A DNA stretch of 64,000 nt from Streptomyces sp. NBC_01803 (GCF_035917415.1 NZ_CP109073.1:1781001-1845000), one strand, 5' to 3'; positions 1 to 8,707 are shown, numbered from the stretch's first letter. The notes: generated from the sequence alone by a model not told the origin. A program made the numbers and translations.

Positions 1-99
1 GGTGGCGGTCCTGACCGCCTCCCGGGCGTCCTCGCCCGGCATCGAGCCGATCCCGGTCGCGGCGGCCGGGCCCCAGGGGAACTTCCACTTCTCAGTCAC
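1..99 (-). CDS. Methionine synthase II-like protein (cobalamin-independent family), N-terminal fragment
   Basis: Only the first 33 codons are in the window; the gene runs off the left edge. From a GTG at 99 the protein begins with TEKWKFPWGPA and then TGIGSMPGEDAREA. The T-G-I-G-S-M-P-G opening is what I recall from Streptomyces proteins annotated as methionine synthase, vitamin B12-independent (the MetE C-terminal/UROD-like fold). A GTG three codons upstream at 108 is an alternative start and neither has a strong ribosome binding site. It lies about 48 bp after the SDR gene on the same strand, so the two may be co-transcribed. The catalytic zinc-binding half is outside the window, so the activity cannot be verified here. 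Confidence 0.6.
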   Translation of the reverse strand, partial: MTEKWKFPWGPAAATGIGSMPGEDAREAVRTAT

Positions 100-146
100 G
101 TCGGTCACGGTCTCAACGTAGGTCACCGCGTCCACTCCCGGCCCGG

Positions 147-836
147 TCACCCGGCCGGGCGCACGCTCAGATCGGTGATCTCCGAGCCGCGCGGCAGGTC
201 GAGGGCGGTCAGGACGGTGGTGGCCACCGAGTCGGCCGTCATCCAGCGGTCCGCGTCGTACTCCGCGCCCTCCTGCCGGTGCACCTTCTCCTGCATCGGT
301 GTCGCGGTGCGGCCCGGGTAGACGCTGGTGACCCGCACCCCGTTGGCCGCCTCCTCGCCGCGCAGCGCGTCGGCGAGGGCCTTCAGGCCGTGCTTGCTCG
401 CGGCGTACGCGGCCCACCCCGGGTGGGCGCGCAGCCCGGCGCCCGAGTTCACGAAGAGGACATGGCCCCGGGCCGCCCTCAGCTGCGGCAGCAGCAGCCG
501 GGTCAGCTCGGCCGGGGCCACCAGATTGGCGGCGAGGGTGGCCTGCCAGATCTTCGGCGTCAGCTCGCCGATCTCCCCGAGGTCCACGACGCCGGCGACG
601 TGCAGCAGCGAGTCGATCCGGTCGGGCGGCGACTGGTGGCCGAGCGCCCAGGACAGGCGCTCCGGCTCGGCCAGATCCCCGACGAGCGTGCGCGCGCCGG
701 GAAAACGCCCCGCGAGCTCCTTCGCGCGCCCCGCGTCGCGCGCCCACAGCCACAGCGCGTCGCCGCGCTCCGCGAGCCGTCGCGCGAGCGCCGCGCCGAT
801 TCCCGACCCCGCACCCGTGATCACATGTGTCGCCAT
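147..836 (-). CDS. Short-chain dehydrogenase/reductase
   Basis: A 229-residue classical SDR, the usual length for the family. The N-terminus carries the nucleotide-binding motif TGAGSGIG (about residues 6-13), followed by the acidic GDLAEPER region, an NAG-like HVAG motif, a catalytic serine region (FVNSGAG) and the catalytic YAASK motif. The reading frame extends upstream to 920, but the ATG at 836 places the Rossmann motif six residues from the N-terminus and is the natural start. It diverges from the amidase gene at 881, so both promoters sit in about 45 bp. The substrate cannot be read from the sequence; NADP or NAD use is expected from the family. Confidence 0.85.
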   Translation of the reverse strand: MATHVITGAGSGIGAALARRLAERGDALWLWARDAGRAKELAGRFPGARTLVGDLAEPERLSWALGHQSPPDRIDSLLHVAGVVDLGEIGELTPKIWQATLAANLVAPAELTRLLLPQLRAARGHVLFVNSGAGLRAHPGWAAYAASKHGLKALADALRGEEAANGVRVTSVYPGRTATPMQEKVHRQEGAEYDADRWMTADSVATTVLTALDLPRGSEITDLSVRPAG

Positions 837-880
837 ACGACCATGGTGACCTACGACGCGGCAGCGAAGGAGAACAACCC

Positions 881-1681
881 GTGCGCATCGCAGCGAGCCA
901 ACTGGCGGCCGGGGTCTCACCCTCGGAGAACCTGGCGGTCATCGCCGAGCAGGTCACGCGCGCGGCGGCCGAGGGGGCCGACGCCGTGGTCTTCCCCGAG
1001 GCCGCCATGGCGCGGTTCGGTATCCCGCTCGGACCGGTCGCCGAGCCGCTGGACGGGCCGTGGGCGACGCGGGTGCGCGCCCTCGCGGACAGCGCCGGAG
1101 TGCTGGTGGTGGCGGGGATGTTCACCCCGGCGGACGACGGTCGGGTGCGGAACACCCTGCTGATCACGGGCCGGGGCGTGGACACGCACTACGACAAGCT
1201 GCACCTGTACGACGCCTACGGCTTCGCGGAGTCGGCCACCGTCGCGCCCGGCGAACGAGCCGTCACCGCCGTGCTCGACGGCGTGACCATCGGCTTCGCC
1301 ACCTGCTACGACGTGCGGTTCCCCGGCCTGTTCACCCGGCTGGCCGAGGAGGGCGCGCGGGTGATCCTGCTGTCCGCCTCGTGGGGAGCGGGCCCGGGCA
1401 AGCGCGAGCAGTGGGAGCTGCTGGTCCGTGCCCGGGCGCTGGACAGCACGAGCTGGGTGGTCGCGACCGGGCAGGCTGACCCGGCCACGGTCGGCACGCC
1501 ACCCGCGACCACGGCCCCGACCGGCATCGGCCACAGCATGGTGGTCTCCCCGCTGGGCGAGGTACGTGCCCGGCTCGGCGCCGAACCGGGCCTGCTCGTC
1601 ACGGACCTGGACCCGGCCGAGACGGACCACGCCCGGCGGGCGATCCCGGTCCTGGCCAACCGCCGCCGCGACATCTCCTGA
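881..1681 (+). CDS. Carbon-nitrogen hydrolase (nitrilase superfamily amidase)
   Basis: A 266-residue nitrilase-superfamily enzyme. The Glu-Lys-Cys triad is visible: E40 in VVFPEAAM, K106 in HYDKLHLYDA and C142 in FATCYDVRF. The pattern near Lys (YDKLHLYDAYG) and Cys fits the Nit/omega-amidase and deaminated glutathione amidase branch, which hydrolyses small carboxamides in the cytoplasm; that substrate is inferred. The frame is open from 827, but the GTG at 881 follows an AAGGAG ribosome binding site at 867-872, which decides the start. It is divergent from the SDR gene and convergent with mnmA, 40 bp away. Confidence 0.88.
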   Translation: MRIAASQLAAGVSPSENLAVIAEQVTRAAAEGADAVVFPEAAMARFGIPLGPVAEPLDGPWATRVRALADSAGVLVVAGMFTPADDGRVRNTLLITGRGVDTHYDKLHLYDAYGFAESATVAPGERAVTAVLDGVTIGFATCYDVRFPGLFTRLAEEGARVILLSASWGAGPGKREQWELLVRARALDSTSWVVATGQADPATVGTPPATTAPTGIGHSMVVSPLGEVRARLGAEPGLLVTDLDPAETDHARRAIPVLANRRRDIS

Positions 1682-1720
1682 GGCCCGTCCGCTCCTCGGC
1701 CCCGGTCCGCGCGGCGCGCC

Positions 1721-2848
1721 TCAGCCGACGGCCCCGACCGGCCGCTGGGTCGTCGCGATCGTCGCCGAGCCGACCACCCGCGTCCCGTCGTACAGCACGA
1801 TCGCCTGCCCCGGGGCCACCCCGCGCACCGGCCGGTCGAACCGCACCCGCAGCTCCTCCCCCACGGTCTCGGCCGTCACCGGGGTCTCGCCGCCGTGTGC
1901 CCGCAGCTGCGCGGTGTACGCGCCGGGCCCGGCGGGCGGCGCGCCGCACCAGCGAGGCCGGATCGCGGTCAGGGCCACGATGTCCAGCGCCTCGGCGGGA
2001 CCGACCGTCACCGTGTTGTCCACCGGCGAGATGTCCAGCACGTAGCGCGGCTTGCCGTCCGCAGCCGGGTGACCGATCCGCAGGCCGCGGCGCTGGCCGA
2101 TGGTGAAGCCGTGCGCTCCCTGGTGGGTGCCGATCCGGCGCCCCCGCTCGTCGAGGACGTCGCCCTCGGCCGAGCCCAGGTGGCCGGCCAGGAAGCCCTG
2201 CGTGTCGCCGTCCGCGATGAAGCAGATGTCGTGGCTGTCCGGCTTCCTGGCGACGGCGAGCCCGCGCCGTTCGGCCTCGGCGCGGATCTCGTCCTTGGTG
2301 GAGCGGGTGTCGCCCAGCGGGAACATGGCGTGGGCGAGCTGCCGGTCGTCCAGCACGCCGAGCACATAGCTCTGGTCCTTGGCGAGGTCGGCGGCGCGGT
2401 GCAGCTCCCGCTGCCCGTCCCCGGAGCGGACGACGGTGGCGTAGTGGCCGGTGCAGACGGCGTCGAAGCCCAGGGCCAGCGACTTGTCGAGCAGCGCGGC
2501 GAACTTGATCTTCTCGTTGCAGCGCAGACACGGGTTGGGCGTGCGGCCCGCGCGGTACTCCTCGATGAAGTCCTCGACCACGTCCTGCCGGAAGCGTTCG
2601 GCGAGGTCCCACACGTAGAACGGGATGCCGATGACGTCGGCGGCGCGGCGCGCGTCGCGGGAGTCCTCGATGGTGCAGCAGCCGCGGGCGCCGGTGCGGA
2701 ACGAGGCGGGGTTCGCCGAGAGCGCGAGATGGACGCCGGTCACCTCGTGTCCTGCCTCGGCGGCGCGCGCCGCGGCGACGGCGGAGTCCACGCCGCCGGA
2801 CATCGCGGCCAGCACGCGCGAGCGGCGCCTGGGAAAGGTGTCAGTCAT
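1721..2848 (-). CDS. mnmA: tRNA-specific 2-thiouridylase MnmA
   Basis: A 375-residue MnmA/TrmU, which adenylates U34 of tRNAs for Glu, Gln and Lys and replaces its oxygen with sulfur. The PP-loop ATP-binding motif SGGVDS is at residues 17-22. The nucleophilic cysteine lies in [13 protein letters not shown] and the second catalytic cysteine in [11 protein letters not shown]; both are intact. The C-terminal beta-barrel is present ([24 protein letters not shown]). It starts 24 bp after the stop of the cysteine desulfurase gene, so the sulfur donor and the thiolase are almost certainly one operon. Confidence 0.97.
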   Translation of the reverse strand: MTDTFPRRRSRVLAAMSGGVDSAVAAARAAEAGHEVTGVHLALSANPASFRTGARGCCTIEDSRDARRAADVIGIPFYVWDLAERFRQDVVEDFIEEYRAGRTPNPCLRCNEKIKFAALLDKSLALGFDAVCTGHYATVVRSGDGQRELHRAADLAKDQSYVLGVLDDRQLAHAMFPLGDTRSTKDEIRAEAERRGLAVARKPDSHDICFIADGDTQGFLAGHLGSAEGDVLDERGRRIGTHQGAHGFTIGQRRGLRIGHPAADGKPRYVLDISPVDNTVTVGPAEALDIVALTAIRPRWCGAPPAGPGAYTAQLRAHGGETPVTAETVGEELRVRFDRPVRGVAPGQAIVLYDGTRVVGSATIATTQRPVGAVG

Positions 2849-2872
2849 AACCCTTCCAGAGTAAGGGCCGCG

Positions 2873-4042
2873 TCAGGTGAGCCCCGCCGTGCGGGCCCGT
2901 TCGACCGCCGGGCCGATCGCCTCCGCCACGGCGGTCACGTCCTCCTTGGTCGAGGTGTGGCCCAGGCTGAAGCGCAGCGTGCCACGCGCCAGGTCCGGGT
3001 CGGCCCCGGCGGCCAGCAGCACGTGGCTGGGCTGGGCGACGCCCGCGGTGCAGGCCGAGCCGGTGGAGCACTCGATGCCCCGCGCGTCGAGGAGCAGCAG
3101 CAGGGAGTCGCCCTCGCAGCCGGGGAAAGCGAAGTGGGCGTTGCCCGGCAGCCGTCCGGCCGGGTCCGGGTCGCCGCCGAGCACCGCGTCCGGCACGGCG
3201 GCGGTGACGGCCGCGACCAGCTCGTCGCGCAGCGCGCCGATCTCGCGGGCGAAGTCCTCGCGCCGAGCGGCGGCCAGCTCGGCGGCGACGGCGAAGCCCG
3301 CGATGGCGGGCACGTCCAGGGTGCCGGAACGGACCTCGCGCTCCTGGCCACCACCGTGCAGCACGGGGGTCGGGGCCCAGTCCCGGCCGAGCAGCAGGGC
3401 CCCGATGCCGTACGGGCCGCCGATCTTGTGCCCCGAGACGGTGACGGCGGCCAGGCCGGAGGCGGCGAAGTCGACGGTGAGCTGGCCGACGGCCTGCACC
3501 GCGTCGGCGTGCATCGGGATGCCGTGCTCGCGGGCGACGGCGGCCAGCTCGGCGACCGGCTGGACGGTGCCGATCTCGTTGTTGGCCCACATCACGGTGA
3601 CCAGGGCGACGTCGTCCGGGTCGCGCGCCAGCGCCTCGCGCAACGCGCTGGGGGGCACCCGGCCGTATCGGTCCACCGGCAGCCACTCCACCCGGGCGCC
3701 CTCGTGGTCGGCCAGCCACCGCACGGCGTCCAGCACCGCGTGATGCTCCACCGGGCTGGCCAGCACCCGGACGCGGCGCGGGTCGGCGTCCCGGCGGGCC
3801 CAGAACAGGCCCTTGACCGCCAGGTTGTCCGCCTCGGTACCGCCGGCTGTGAAGACCACCTCGCTGGGCCGCGCGCCCAGGGCCGCGGCCAGCGTCTCGC
3901 GCCCCTCCTCCACGGCGCGTCTGGCCCGCCGTCCGGAGCCGTGCAGGGCCGAGGCGTTCCCGGTGGCGGGGAGGTGGGCGGTCATCGCCGCGATGGCCTC
4001 GGGGAGCATCGGCGTGGTCGCGGCGTGGTCGAGATACGGCAT
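2873..4042 (-). CDS. Cysteine desulfurase (NifS/IscS family)
   Basis: A 389-residue PLP enzyme that strips sulfur from cysteine to form an enzyme persulfide. The N-terminus YLDHAATTP is typical of the family. The PLP lysine is K206 in VSGHKIGGP and the persulfide-forming cysteine is C331 in STGSACTAG. The frame is open to 4252, but ATG 4042 gives the canonical N-terminus. No ribosome binding site is visible; a TAGAAT hexamer lies 10 bp upstream at 4053-4058, so the transcript may have almost no leader. Placement directly ahead of mnmA suggests its main job is feeding tRNA 2-thiolation, with Fe-S supply a possible second role. Confidence 0.95.
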   Translation of the reverse strand: MPYLDHAATTPMLPEAIAAMTAHLPATGNASALHGSGRRARRAVEEGRETLAAALGARPSEVVFTAGGTEADNLAVKGLFWARRDADPRRVRVLASPVEHHAVLDAVRWLADHEGARVEWLPVDRYGRVPPSALREALARDPDDVALVTVMWANNEIGTVQPVAELAAVAREHGIPMHADAVQAVGQLTVDFAASGLAAVTVSGHKIGGPYGIGALLLGRDWAPTPVLHGGGQEREVRSGTLDVPAIAGFAVAAELAAARREDFAREIGALRDELVAAVTAAVPDAVLGGDPDPAGRLPGNAHFAFPGCEGDSLLLLLDARGIECSTGSACTAGVAQPSHVLLAAGADPDLARGTLRFSLGHTSTKEDVTAVAEAIGPAVERARTAGLT

Positions 4043-4130
4043 GGTGAGGCCGATTCTACGAGCCGGTGCGGAACCGCCCGCGCGGCGCGGGCGTTGAGTG
4101 GGATGCGGGGCGAGGGGGGTCGAGGGACTG

Positions 4131-4811
4131 ATGGGCGAGCATTCCGGTGGGCGATCCACCACCCGGGCCACCGGACGGCCGGGCCGCCGCGCGCTGTTGG
4201 TGGCCGGGGCCACGGGAGTGGTCGGCGTGGGCGGACTCGCCGCGCGGGACACGCTCTCCCGGCTGTGGTGGCGGCACTCGGGGGTCGAGGCGCCGCGCGT
4301 GACGGGCGAGGTGGACCACCCCGGCGCGGAGTGGGTCCCGGCCTCCTCGGCGAACTACCGGCGGGCGAACCGGCCCCGGGACTACCCGATCGACCGCGTG
4401 GTCGTCCACATGCCGGAGGCGACGTACCCGATCACGCTGCGGGTCTTCCAGGACCCGGAGCACGGCGCGTGCACGCACTACGTGGTGCGGTCGACCGACG
4501 GGCACATAGCGCAGCTCGCGCGGGAGCTGGACGTCGCGTTCCACGCGGGGCACCGGGGCTTCAACGAGCGGAGCGTCGGCATCGAGCACGAGGGCTGGGC
4601 GGACGACCCGTCGTATCTGACGGACGCGCTGTACGAGTCGTCGGCCGCGCTGGTGGCGGGCATCTGCGAGCGGTACGGCATCCCGGTCGACCGGGAGCAC
4701 ATCGTCGGGCACAACGAGGTGCCGGACGTGGTGCGGATCTGCCCGGGGCCGCACTGGGACTGGGACCGCTATATCGAGCTGGTGCGCCGGGCCGCCGGGG
4801 CCGTCAGTTGA
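4131..4811 (+). CDS. N-acetylmuramoyl-L-alanine amidase (Amidase_2), exported
   Basis: A 226-residue cell-wall amidase that cleaves the lactyl-peptide bond of peptidoglycan. An N-terminal [14 protein letters not shown] segment with a following hydrophobic stretch looks like a Tat-type export signal (twin arginine at about residues 18-19). The Amidase_2 domain spans about residues 80-220, with zinc-site candidates in [15 protein letters not shown] and VGHNEVPD, and a CPGPHWDW end motif. ATG 4131 follows a GAGGGA ribosome binding site at 4122-4127. It is convergent with decayed genes on the minus strand, one of which encoded another amidase of the same superfamily, so this intact copy may carry the remaining activity. 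Confidence 0.9.
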   Translation: MGEHSGGRSTTRATGRPGRRALLVAGATGVVGVGGLAARDTLSRLWWRHSGVEAPRVTGEVDHPGAEWVPASSANYRRANRPRDYPIDRVVVHMPEATYPITLRVFQDPEHGACTHYVVRSTDGHIAQLARELDVAFHAGHRGFNERSVGIEHEGWADDPSYLTDALYESSAALVAGICERYGIPVDREHIVGHNEVPDVVRICPGPHWDWDRYIELVRRAAGAVS

Positions 4812-4986
4812 GCGTGCCGAGCCGGGTCAGTTCGGAAGCGCAGCGCTGGGCGTCCTCCTCGCGCTCGAAGACCGCCGCCCGCAGGTGACGCGTGTCGGGG
4901 TCGGGCACATGGGTGAGATGCCCCTCCTCGGAGACGACGTACCAGCCGCGCGTCTCGCTGTGCCGTGCTTCGTACCGCGGGGGCGG
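4804..4986 (-). pseudogene. Small conserved-looking frame without a start codon
   Basis: The minus strand has a 60-codon frame with typical high-GC codon use, reading PPPRYEARHSETRGWYV and ending in ELTRLGTLN at the stop 4806-4804. It begins directly after the stop codon of the amidase pseudogene, in the same frame, and contains no ATG, GTG, TTG or CTG before a GTG about 26 codons in. The composition looks like a real small acidic protein. Its start may have been deleted, or it may be read by an unusual mechanism. Its 3' end overlaps the last 8 bp of the plus-strand amidase gene. I do not recognise the family. Confidence 0.45.
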
Positions 4987-5620
4987 TCAGCCCCCGCCCG
5001 GGCTCCAGTCCGCGTCGTGCCCGAGCCGCTCCCGGACCCGCGCGCGGACGTCGCCCAGCGACAGTCCGGGGCCGCGCGGGTCCACCGTGCCGGGCTGCCA
5101 CTCCAGGTGGCCGATGACCGAGGTGTCGCCCTTCTTGCCCCAGCCGTGCGCGCGGCAGAGGGCGGCCGAGGCGCGGACGATGGCCTCGACCTGTTCGCCG
5201 GGCCAGGAGTCCTCGCCGTCACCGAGTGACGCACTCCCAGCCGTAGAAGTGCGGGTTGCCGTCGGTGCCGCTCTGGTCGCACTCGGGCAGGGAGGTCTCG
5301 GCGCTGACGGCGTCGAGCACATCGCCGTCGCCGGGGCCGGCGTGGTGGGCACGGCCGTGACCCACGAGGTGGAGCGTGCCGTCCGTGGCGATGACGCCGT
5401 GACACAGCGGCCCGGGCAGGTCCGCCCGTCCCTCGTAGCACAGCTCGACTGTGGTGTCGGTGCCCGAGGTGGCGGTGTGATGGAGCATCACCCCGTGCAC
5501 TGGACCCCAAGCACCCACGCTGTCACGGTTGTTGGTGCTTCAGGACCGGTACTCGACGACCTTGACGCCCTCGTCCTTCAGAGCCTTGAGCAGCTGGTCG
5601 GCGGACAGTGGTGTGGCCAT
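4987..5620 (-). pseudogene. N-acetylmuramoyl-L-alanine amidase pseudogene (nonsense plus frameshift)
   Basis: The gene has a good start: ATG 5620 preceded by GGGGGA. It reads MATPLSADQLLKALKDEG and then YRS, followed by TGA at 5542-5540 where the related intact Streptomyces proteins I recall have Trp. The same frame continues with NNRDSVGAWGPVHGVMLHHT (Amidase_2 start). Near 5225-5228 the frame breaks after HFYGWECV: two bases appear deleted (GTCACTCGG in place of a GTC AAC CTC GG-type sequence), giving TR and stop at 5221-5219. The rest (GDGEDSWPGEQ through SVIGHLEWQPG) is in the shifted frame to 4987. Restored length would be about 211 residues. Two independent lesions make loss of function more likely than a single sequencing error. 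Confidence 0.85.
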
Positions 5621-5792
5621 GAAATCGTCCCCCCGCGACGGGATATCGCGCACATTCAGTAGTACCAGCTGTACGGTCCGTGCCCTTGGTCACACAAGGG
5701 GAGAGGAGCGCGACCGACCGTGTCGGTCGTTGAACATCCGTCAAACCACCGCTTCGTTCACCATGCGTTGAGCCAATCCCCGGGTCGGTCGC

Positions 5793-6092
5793 GTGAAAGC
5801 GCGCTTCCTACCGCAACGGTGGCCGTGCGCCGCCGCCGCTCGCCGGGGGCACGGCGGACGCGGCCCCACCTCGGTCGTCCGGGAGACCTTCCGCCGGTAC
5901 GCGACGTCGGCCGCCGTCACGGAGTACGAGGAGCTCTCCGGCCGCGACCGGCTGACCGCCGCCCACGAGGGCTGGGAAGAGATCGCGGACCACGCCCTGG
6001 ACTGGGCGGCACGGCACGGCTCGGCACGCGGACGCGGCCTGAGCCCGCCGCTCACTCCCACACGCCGGGCCCGCCGCCGCGCCACTCGATGA
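5793..6092 (+). CDS. Hypothetical small protein (doubtful)
   Basis: A 99-codon frame with strong third-position G/C bias in its middle part, reading SVVRETFRRYATSAAVTEY and then a helical acidic stretch EELSGRDRLTAAHEGWEEI. The N-terminal 25 codons (Arg/Ala/Cys rich) and the C-terminal 20 codons (Arg rich) look less like protein and the 3' end overlaps the neighbouring minus-strand gene by about 40 bp. There is no clear ribosome binding site before ATG 5793. It may be a genuine short gene, a fragment, or a fortuitous frame. I do not recognise it. Confidence 0.35.
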   Translation: MKARFLPQRWPCAAAARRGHGGRGPTSVVRETFRRYATSAAVTEYEELSGRDRLTAAHEGWEEIADHALDWAARHGSARGRGLSPPLTPTRRARRRATR

Positions 6093-6258
6093 GGTCCGGA
6101 TCGTGGAGATCCACCGCGTCGGGATCGAGCCCGGCCCGGCGGAGGAACTCCAGCAGTTCGCCGGCCGAGCGCGCCCGCCCGAGGATCTCCTCCCCGACGC
6201 GCACGCGCCGGCCACCCCCCGCCGTGGGCGGATAGACGACGACGCGCGCTCGGACCAT
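6052..6258 (-). CDS. Conserved hypothetical small protein (68 aa)
   Basis: A 68-residue protein beginning MVRARVVVYPPTAGGGRRVRV and ending DLIEWRGGGPGVWE. The pattern is a short beta-rich N-terminus, a helix (LGRARSAGELLEFLRRAG), then a DPDAVDLHDPDLIEWRG turn. I recall similar short proteins as conserved hypotheticals in Streptomyces but no function. The frame is open to 6372, but the extension is Arg/Pro/Gly rich and overlaps the hairpin at 6311-6358, so ATG 6258 is preferred. It sits alone, downstream of the dps-like gene and its terminator. Confidence 0.65.
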   Translation of the reverse strand: MVRARVVVYPPTAGGGRRVRVGEEILGRARSAGELLEFLRRAGLDPDAVDLHDPDLIEWRGGGPGVWE

Positions 6259-6310
6259 GCGCCCAGCATGCGCCCCCGCGCGCGGCGCCGCAGCCCCGGG
6301 GGGCCGAACG

Positions 6311-6358
6311 CGCGAAGACCCCGGCCCCTCGCGTCCCGCGAGAGCCGGGGTCTTCGCG
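6311..6358. terminator. Strong stem-loop terminator downstream of dps-like gene
   Basis: Perfect 15-bp inverted repeat: CGCGAAGACCCCGGC at 6311-6325 and its complement at 6344-6358. The 18-nt loop contains a second 6-bp hairpin (CTCGCG/CGCGAG, 6328-6333 with 6337-6342). There is no U tract, as is common in high-GC actinomycetes. It lies 42 bp after the dps-like stop and just before the next minus-strand gene, so it most likely ends the dps-like transcript. Confidence 0.85.
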
Positions 6359-6399
6359 CCGTGGCGCGTCACGTGCGGCGGTCGACCGCCGCACGCCCG

Positions 6400-6876
6400 T
6401 CAGGCGCTGCCGTTCTCCGCCTGGAACATCCAGTGGTGCTTCTCCAGCTCCTTCGTGAGCTGGATGATCACGTCCTGCGTGACCGTGTCCACCGGGCCGA
6501 CGTCGTCGAGGCGTTCGCGCATCCGGACGATCACCGCGCCGAGGGCGTCGACCATCGTGCGGATCGCCTGGGTGTCCTGCTGCCAGCCGTCGGCGACCTT
6601 CGCGATGCCCGTCGCGGACGTCACCGTCGAGGCGCGCCCGTCCGGTGACAGGCCGAGCGCGGCGGCGCGTTCCGCGACCGTGTCGGACTGGACGCGCGCG
6701 GTCTCCACGACCTCGTCGAGCTGGAGATGAACGGAGCGGAACCGGGGGCCGATGATGTTCCAGTGGGTCTGCTTGGCGACCAGCGAGAGATCGATGAGAT
6801 CCACCAGCGCGCCCTGGAGTGCCTCCCCGACGATCTTGAGGGTGGCATCCGGCAGCGTGCTCTTGATGGCATACAT
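6400..6876 (-). CDS. dps: Dps-family DNA-binding ferritin-like protein
   Basis: A 158-residue Dps/ferritin-like protein, which forms a dodecamer, oxidises and stores iron with hydrogen peroxide, and protects DNA. Ferroxidase ligands are visible in the first two helices: the KQTHWNI histidine and, after GPRF, the SVHLQLDEVVE segment with its His, Asp and Glu. The C-terminus LTKELEKHHWMFQAENGSA is typical of the family. The frame is open to 7032; ATG 6876 follows an AAAGGGGA ribosome binding site and gives the normal length. There is no long basic N-terminal tail, so DNA binding may be weak. It is a single-gene unit with its own terminator. Confidence 0.93.
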   Translation of the reverse strand: MYAIKSTLPDATLKIVGEALQGALVDLIDLSLVAKQTHWNIIGPRFRSVHLQLDEVVETARVQSDTVAERAAALGLSPDGRASTVTSATGIAKVADGWQQDTQAIRTMVDALGAVIVRMRERLDDVGPVDTVTQDVIIQLTKELEKHHWMFQAENGSA

Positions 6877-6959
6877 ACAGGGTCCCCTTTCGGAGCTTTC
6901 GTCCTTTTCGTGGAATCTGAGCGCCAGGTTACCTCCGGGGGCCCGGGGCGGCATCGCGA

Positions 6960-7004
6960 CGAGTACCCAGGGGGCGCGCCCCCGAGTACCCAGGGGGCGC
7001 GCCC
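6960..7004. repeat. 23-bp tandem duplication with palindromic core
   Basis: Two head-to-tail copies of a 23-bp unit starting CGAGTACCCAGGGGGCGCGC (6960-6982 and 6983-7004, the last base differing). Each copy contains the palindrome GGGCGCGCCC. It lies upstream of the dps-like gene, about 85-130 bp from its start, and just after the stop of the SseB-like gene. It could act as a terminator for the latter or be a simple duplication. Confidence 0.7.
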
Positions 7005-7041
7005 GAAACCGCCGCCGCGCACCGATCGACACGGCCGCCGT

Positions 7042-7824
7042 TCAGTACGGGCGCGGGTAGCCGTAGCCGTGCCGGCGGAGCCCGGCCGGGTCCTGCCCCT
7101 GGGGCGCGGGGCCGGGAGCGTCGCGGTCGTAGAACGGACGGGCGTGGGCGCGCAGCCACATCGCCACCGGGTCGTAGGCGTCGGCCATGGCCACCGTGCC
7201 CACCGGGAGCCCGGCGGGCACCGCCACGATGGCCTGGCTCATCATCCACCGCACCGCTGTCGCGGTCCGCTCCCCCGGATCGTCCACGTCCAGCCCGATC
7301 ACCAGATACGCCGGGCCGCGCGCCGGCCGCACCCAGGCCCGGCGCAGGCTGCGCAGCACCGGCGTGCGGCGGGCGAGCGCGACGAGCCGTTCGTAGAAGG
7401 CGTCCGCCCGGATGCTCGGCTCGGTGATCCGCAGCGGCCCGGCGGGCAGCCGGTCGAGACCGCCCGCGATCCGGCGCAGGTCCAGCCACGGGATGCCCAG
7501 GCCGCCGCCCGGCGCGTGCGGGTTGAGCCACAGGCCCCAGTGCTCGGGATAGAGCGCGGCGGCGATGTCCCGGCCGCTGACGACCTCGTGCCGGCGCGTC
7601 CAGCCGCTGGCGGCGAGCTCCCGCTCGGAGGAGACGCCCGGCGCGTAGCCGTGGCCCGCGACCTCCACGCTGCCGTACTGGGACTCGGGCTCCCCGGGGC
7701 CGCCGTGCCACAGCAGCATCCACACCTCGCTCCCGGCCAGCGCGGCCAGCAGCTCCTCATAGGTGTCCAGCCGGTCGGCGGTGATCAGGGGCAGCAGCTC
7801 CTCGACGCTTCGTCCCGCACTCAC
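7042..7824 (-). CDS. SseB-domain protein (enhanced serine sensitivity family)
   Basis: A 260-residue protein of the SseB type: an N-terminal domain (VEELLPLITADRLDTYEELL, then EVWMLLWHG) and a C-terminal SseB-like domain (AYLVIGLDVDDPGERTATAV, AMADAYDPVAMWLRAHARPFY). I recognise the pair of tandem sseB-like genes beside gcvT in streptomycetes; E. coli SseB overproduction raises serine sensitivity but the biochemical role is unclear. GTG 7824 is chosen because GAGGAGG lies 10 bp upstream; the GTG at 7845 overlaps that site. It follows the paralogous gene (start 8707) on the same strand with a 112-bp gap. Confidence 0.7.
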   Translation of the reverse strand: MSAGRSVEELLPLITADRLDTYEELLAALAGSEVWMLLWHGGPGEPESQYGSVEVAGHGYAPGVSSERELAASGWTRRHEVVSGRDIAAALYPEHWGLWLNPHAPGGGLGIPWLDLRRIAGGLDRLPAGPLRITEPSIRADAFYERLVALARRTPVLRSLRRAWVRPARGPAYLVIGLDVDDPGERTATAVRWMMSQAIVAVPAGLPVGTVAMADAYDPVAMWLRAHARPFYDRDAPGPAPQGQDPAGLRRHGYGYPRPY

Positions 7825-7936
7825 AGGGGGCGGACCTCCTCGCACCTCGGATGCACCTGTGCCCGTCAGCCACCCCTCACATGCCCGTCACAGCGGCATC
7901 GAAAGCCAGGGACCACGCGGACGAGGTGTCAGCCGC

Positions 7937-8707
7937 TCACCCGTTCCGTGTGTAGAAGGGCGTGACGCACTCCCGCAACCAGTCCACCACAGGGTCATCG
8001 ACGGCATCCAGGAGAACCAGCTGCACCGGCCAGACGACGGGCCGGCCGGCCAGCGCGCGGCCGAGCGCCTCGCCCACGGCCGTGCGGAACTCCTCGTCCA
8101 GCTGCTCCAGCTCGATGCCGATGAACAGGGACGGCGGGCCGCCCTCGGCGCTGGCCAACCCGCGGCGCGCGGTCCGCACGAACGGCAGCGCGGACAGCTC
8201 CGCCGACGCCGCGCCGAGGAAGTCGACCGGCTCCTCCTGCCAGTCCGGCTGGAACAGCCGCATCCGCGCGCCGGACGGCACCCCGGGGGTGCGCTCGCCC
8301 GGCGTGGCGCGGCACAGCTCGGCGACGGCCGAGGGCGGCACCGGGATGCCGACCGTGCCCCCGGGGTTGACCGCGATGCCCACCTGCGGCGGCAGCCCGC
8401 GCGCGAACTCCCAGGCGGGCGCCACGGCGAACGACAGGTGCGAGGCGCCGCCGAGGTGGAGCTGCTCGGCCGAGCTGAAGACGGGAACGAAGACTCCGCC
8501 GTTCAGGTCGATGGTGGGCAGATCGAGGGTCCGGCTCTCCCGGCCGCCGCCCTCCGGCAGCGGAATCCACACGGAGCTGCGGGAGAGCACCCGGAGCAGC
8601 CGGGGGCCCGCGTCCCGGGCGCCGAGCGCGGTGGCGAGGGCCTCCTCCAGCTCGTTGCTCGGCCAGCCACCGCCGCCGTAGCCGGGCCCCGGCCTGGGCA
8701 CGCTCAT
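7937..8707 (-). CDS. SseB-domain protein, paralogue of the adjacent gene
   Basis: A 256-residue protein whose C-terminus (SLFIGIELEQLDEEF, PVVDWLRECVTPFYTRNG) matches the layout of the downstream SseB-like protein (YLVIGLDV..., MWLRAHARPFY), so the two are paralogues. The N-terminal domain carries NELEEALATALGARDAGPRL and a VWIPLP/VFVPVFSS core as in SseB N-domains. ATG 8707 is preferred over the open frame to 8797; purine-rich GGGGGTCGAG precedes it. It diverges from the glycine riboswitch/gcvT promoter with about 150 bp between. Location next to glycine/serine metabolism suggests a link to serine balance, which is inference. Confidence 0.72.
   Translation of the reverse strand: MSVPRPGPGYGGGGWPSNELEEALATALGARDAGPRLLRVLSRSSVWIPLPEGGGRESRTLDLPTIDLNGGVFVPVFSSAEQLHLGGASHLSFAVAPAWEFARGLPPQVGIAVNPGGTVGIPVPPSAVAELCRATPGERTPGVPSGARMRLFQPDWQEEPVDFLGAASAELSALPFVRTARRGLASAEGGPPSLFIGIELEQLDEEFRTAVGEALGRALAGRPVVWPVQLVLLDAVDDPVVDWLRECVTPFYTRNG

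Noticed and set aside
1895..4888. 997-codon plus-strand open frame over mnmA, cysteine desulfurase and amidase genes
   Set aside because: It is antisense to two clear enzymes and its product is Gly/Arg/Val-rich without domains; long antisense frames are expected at this GC content.
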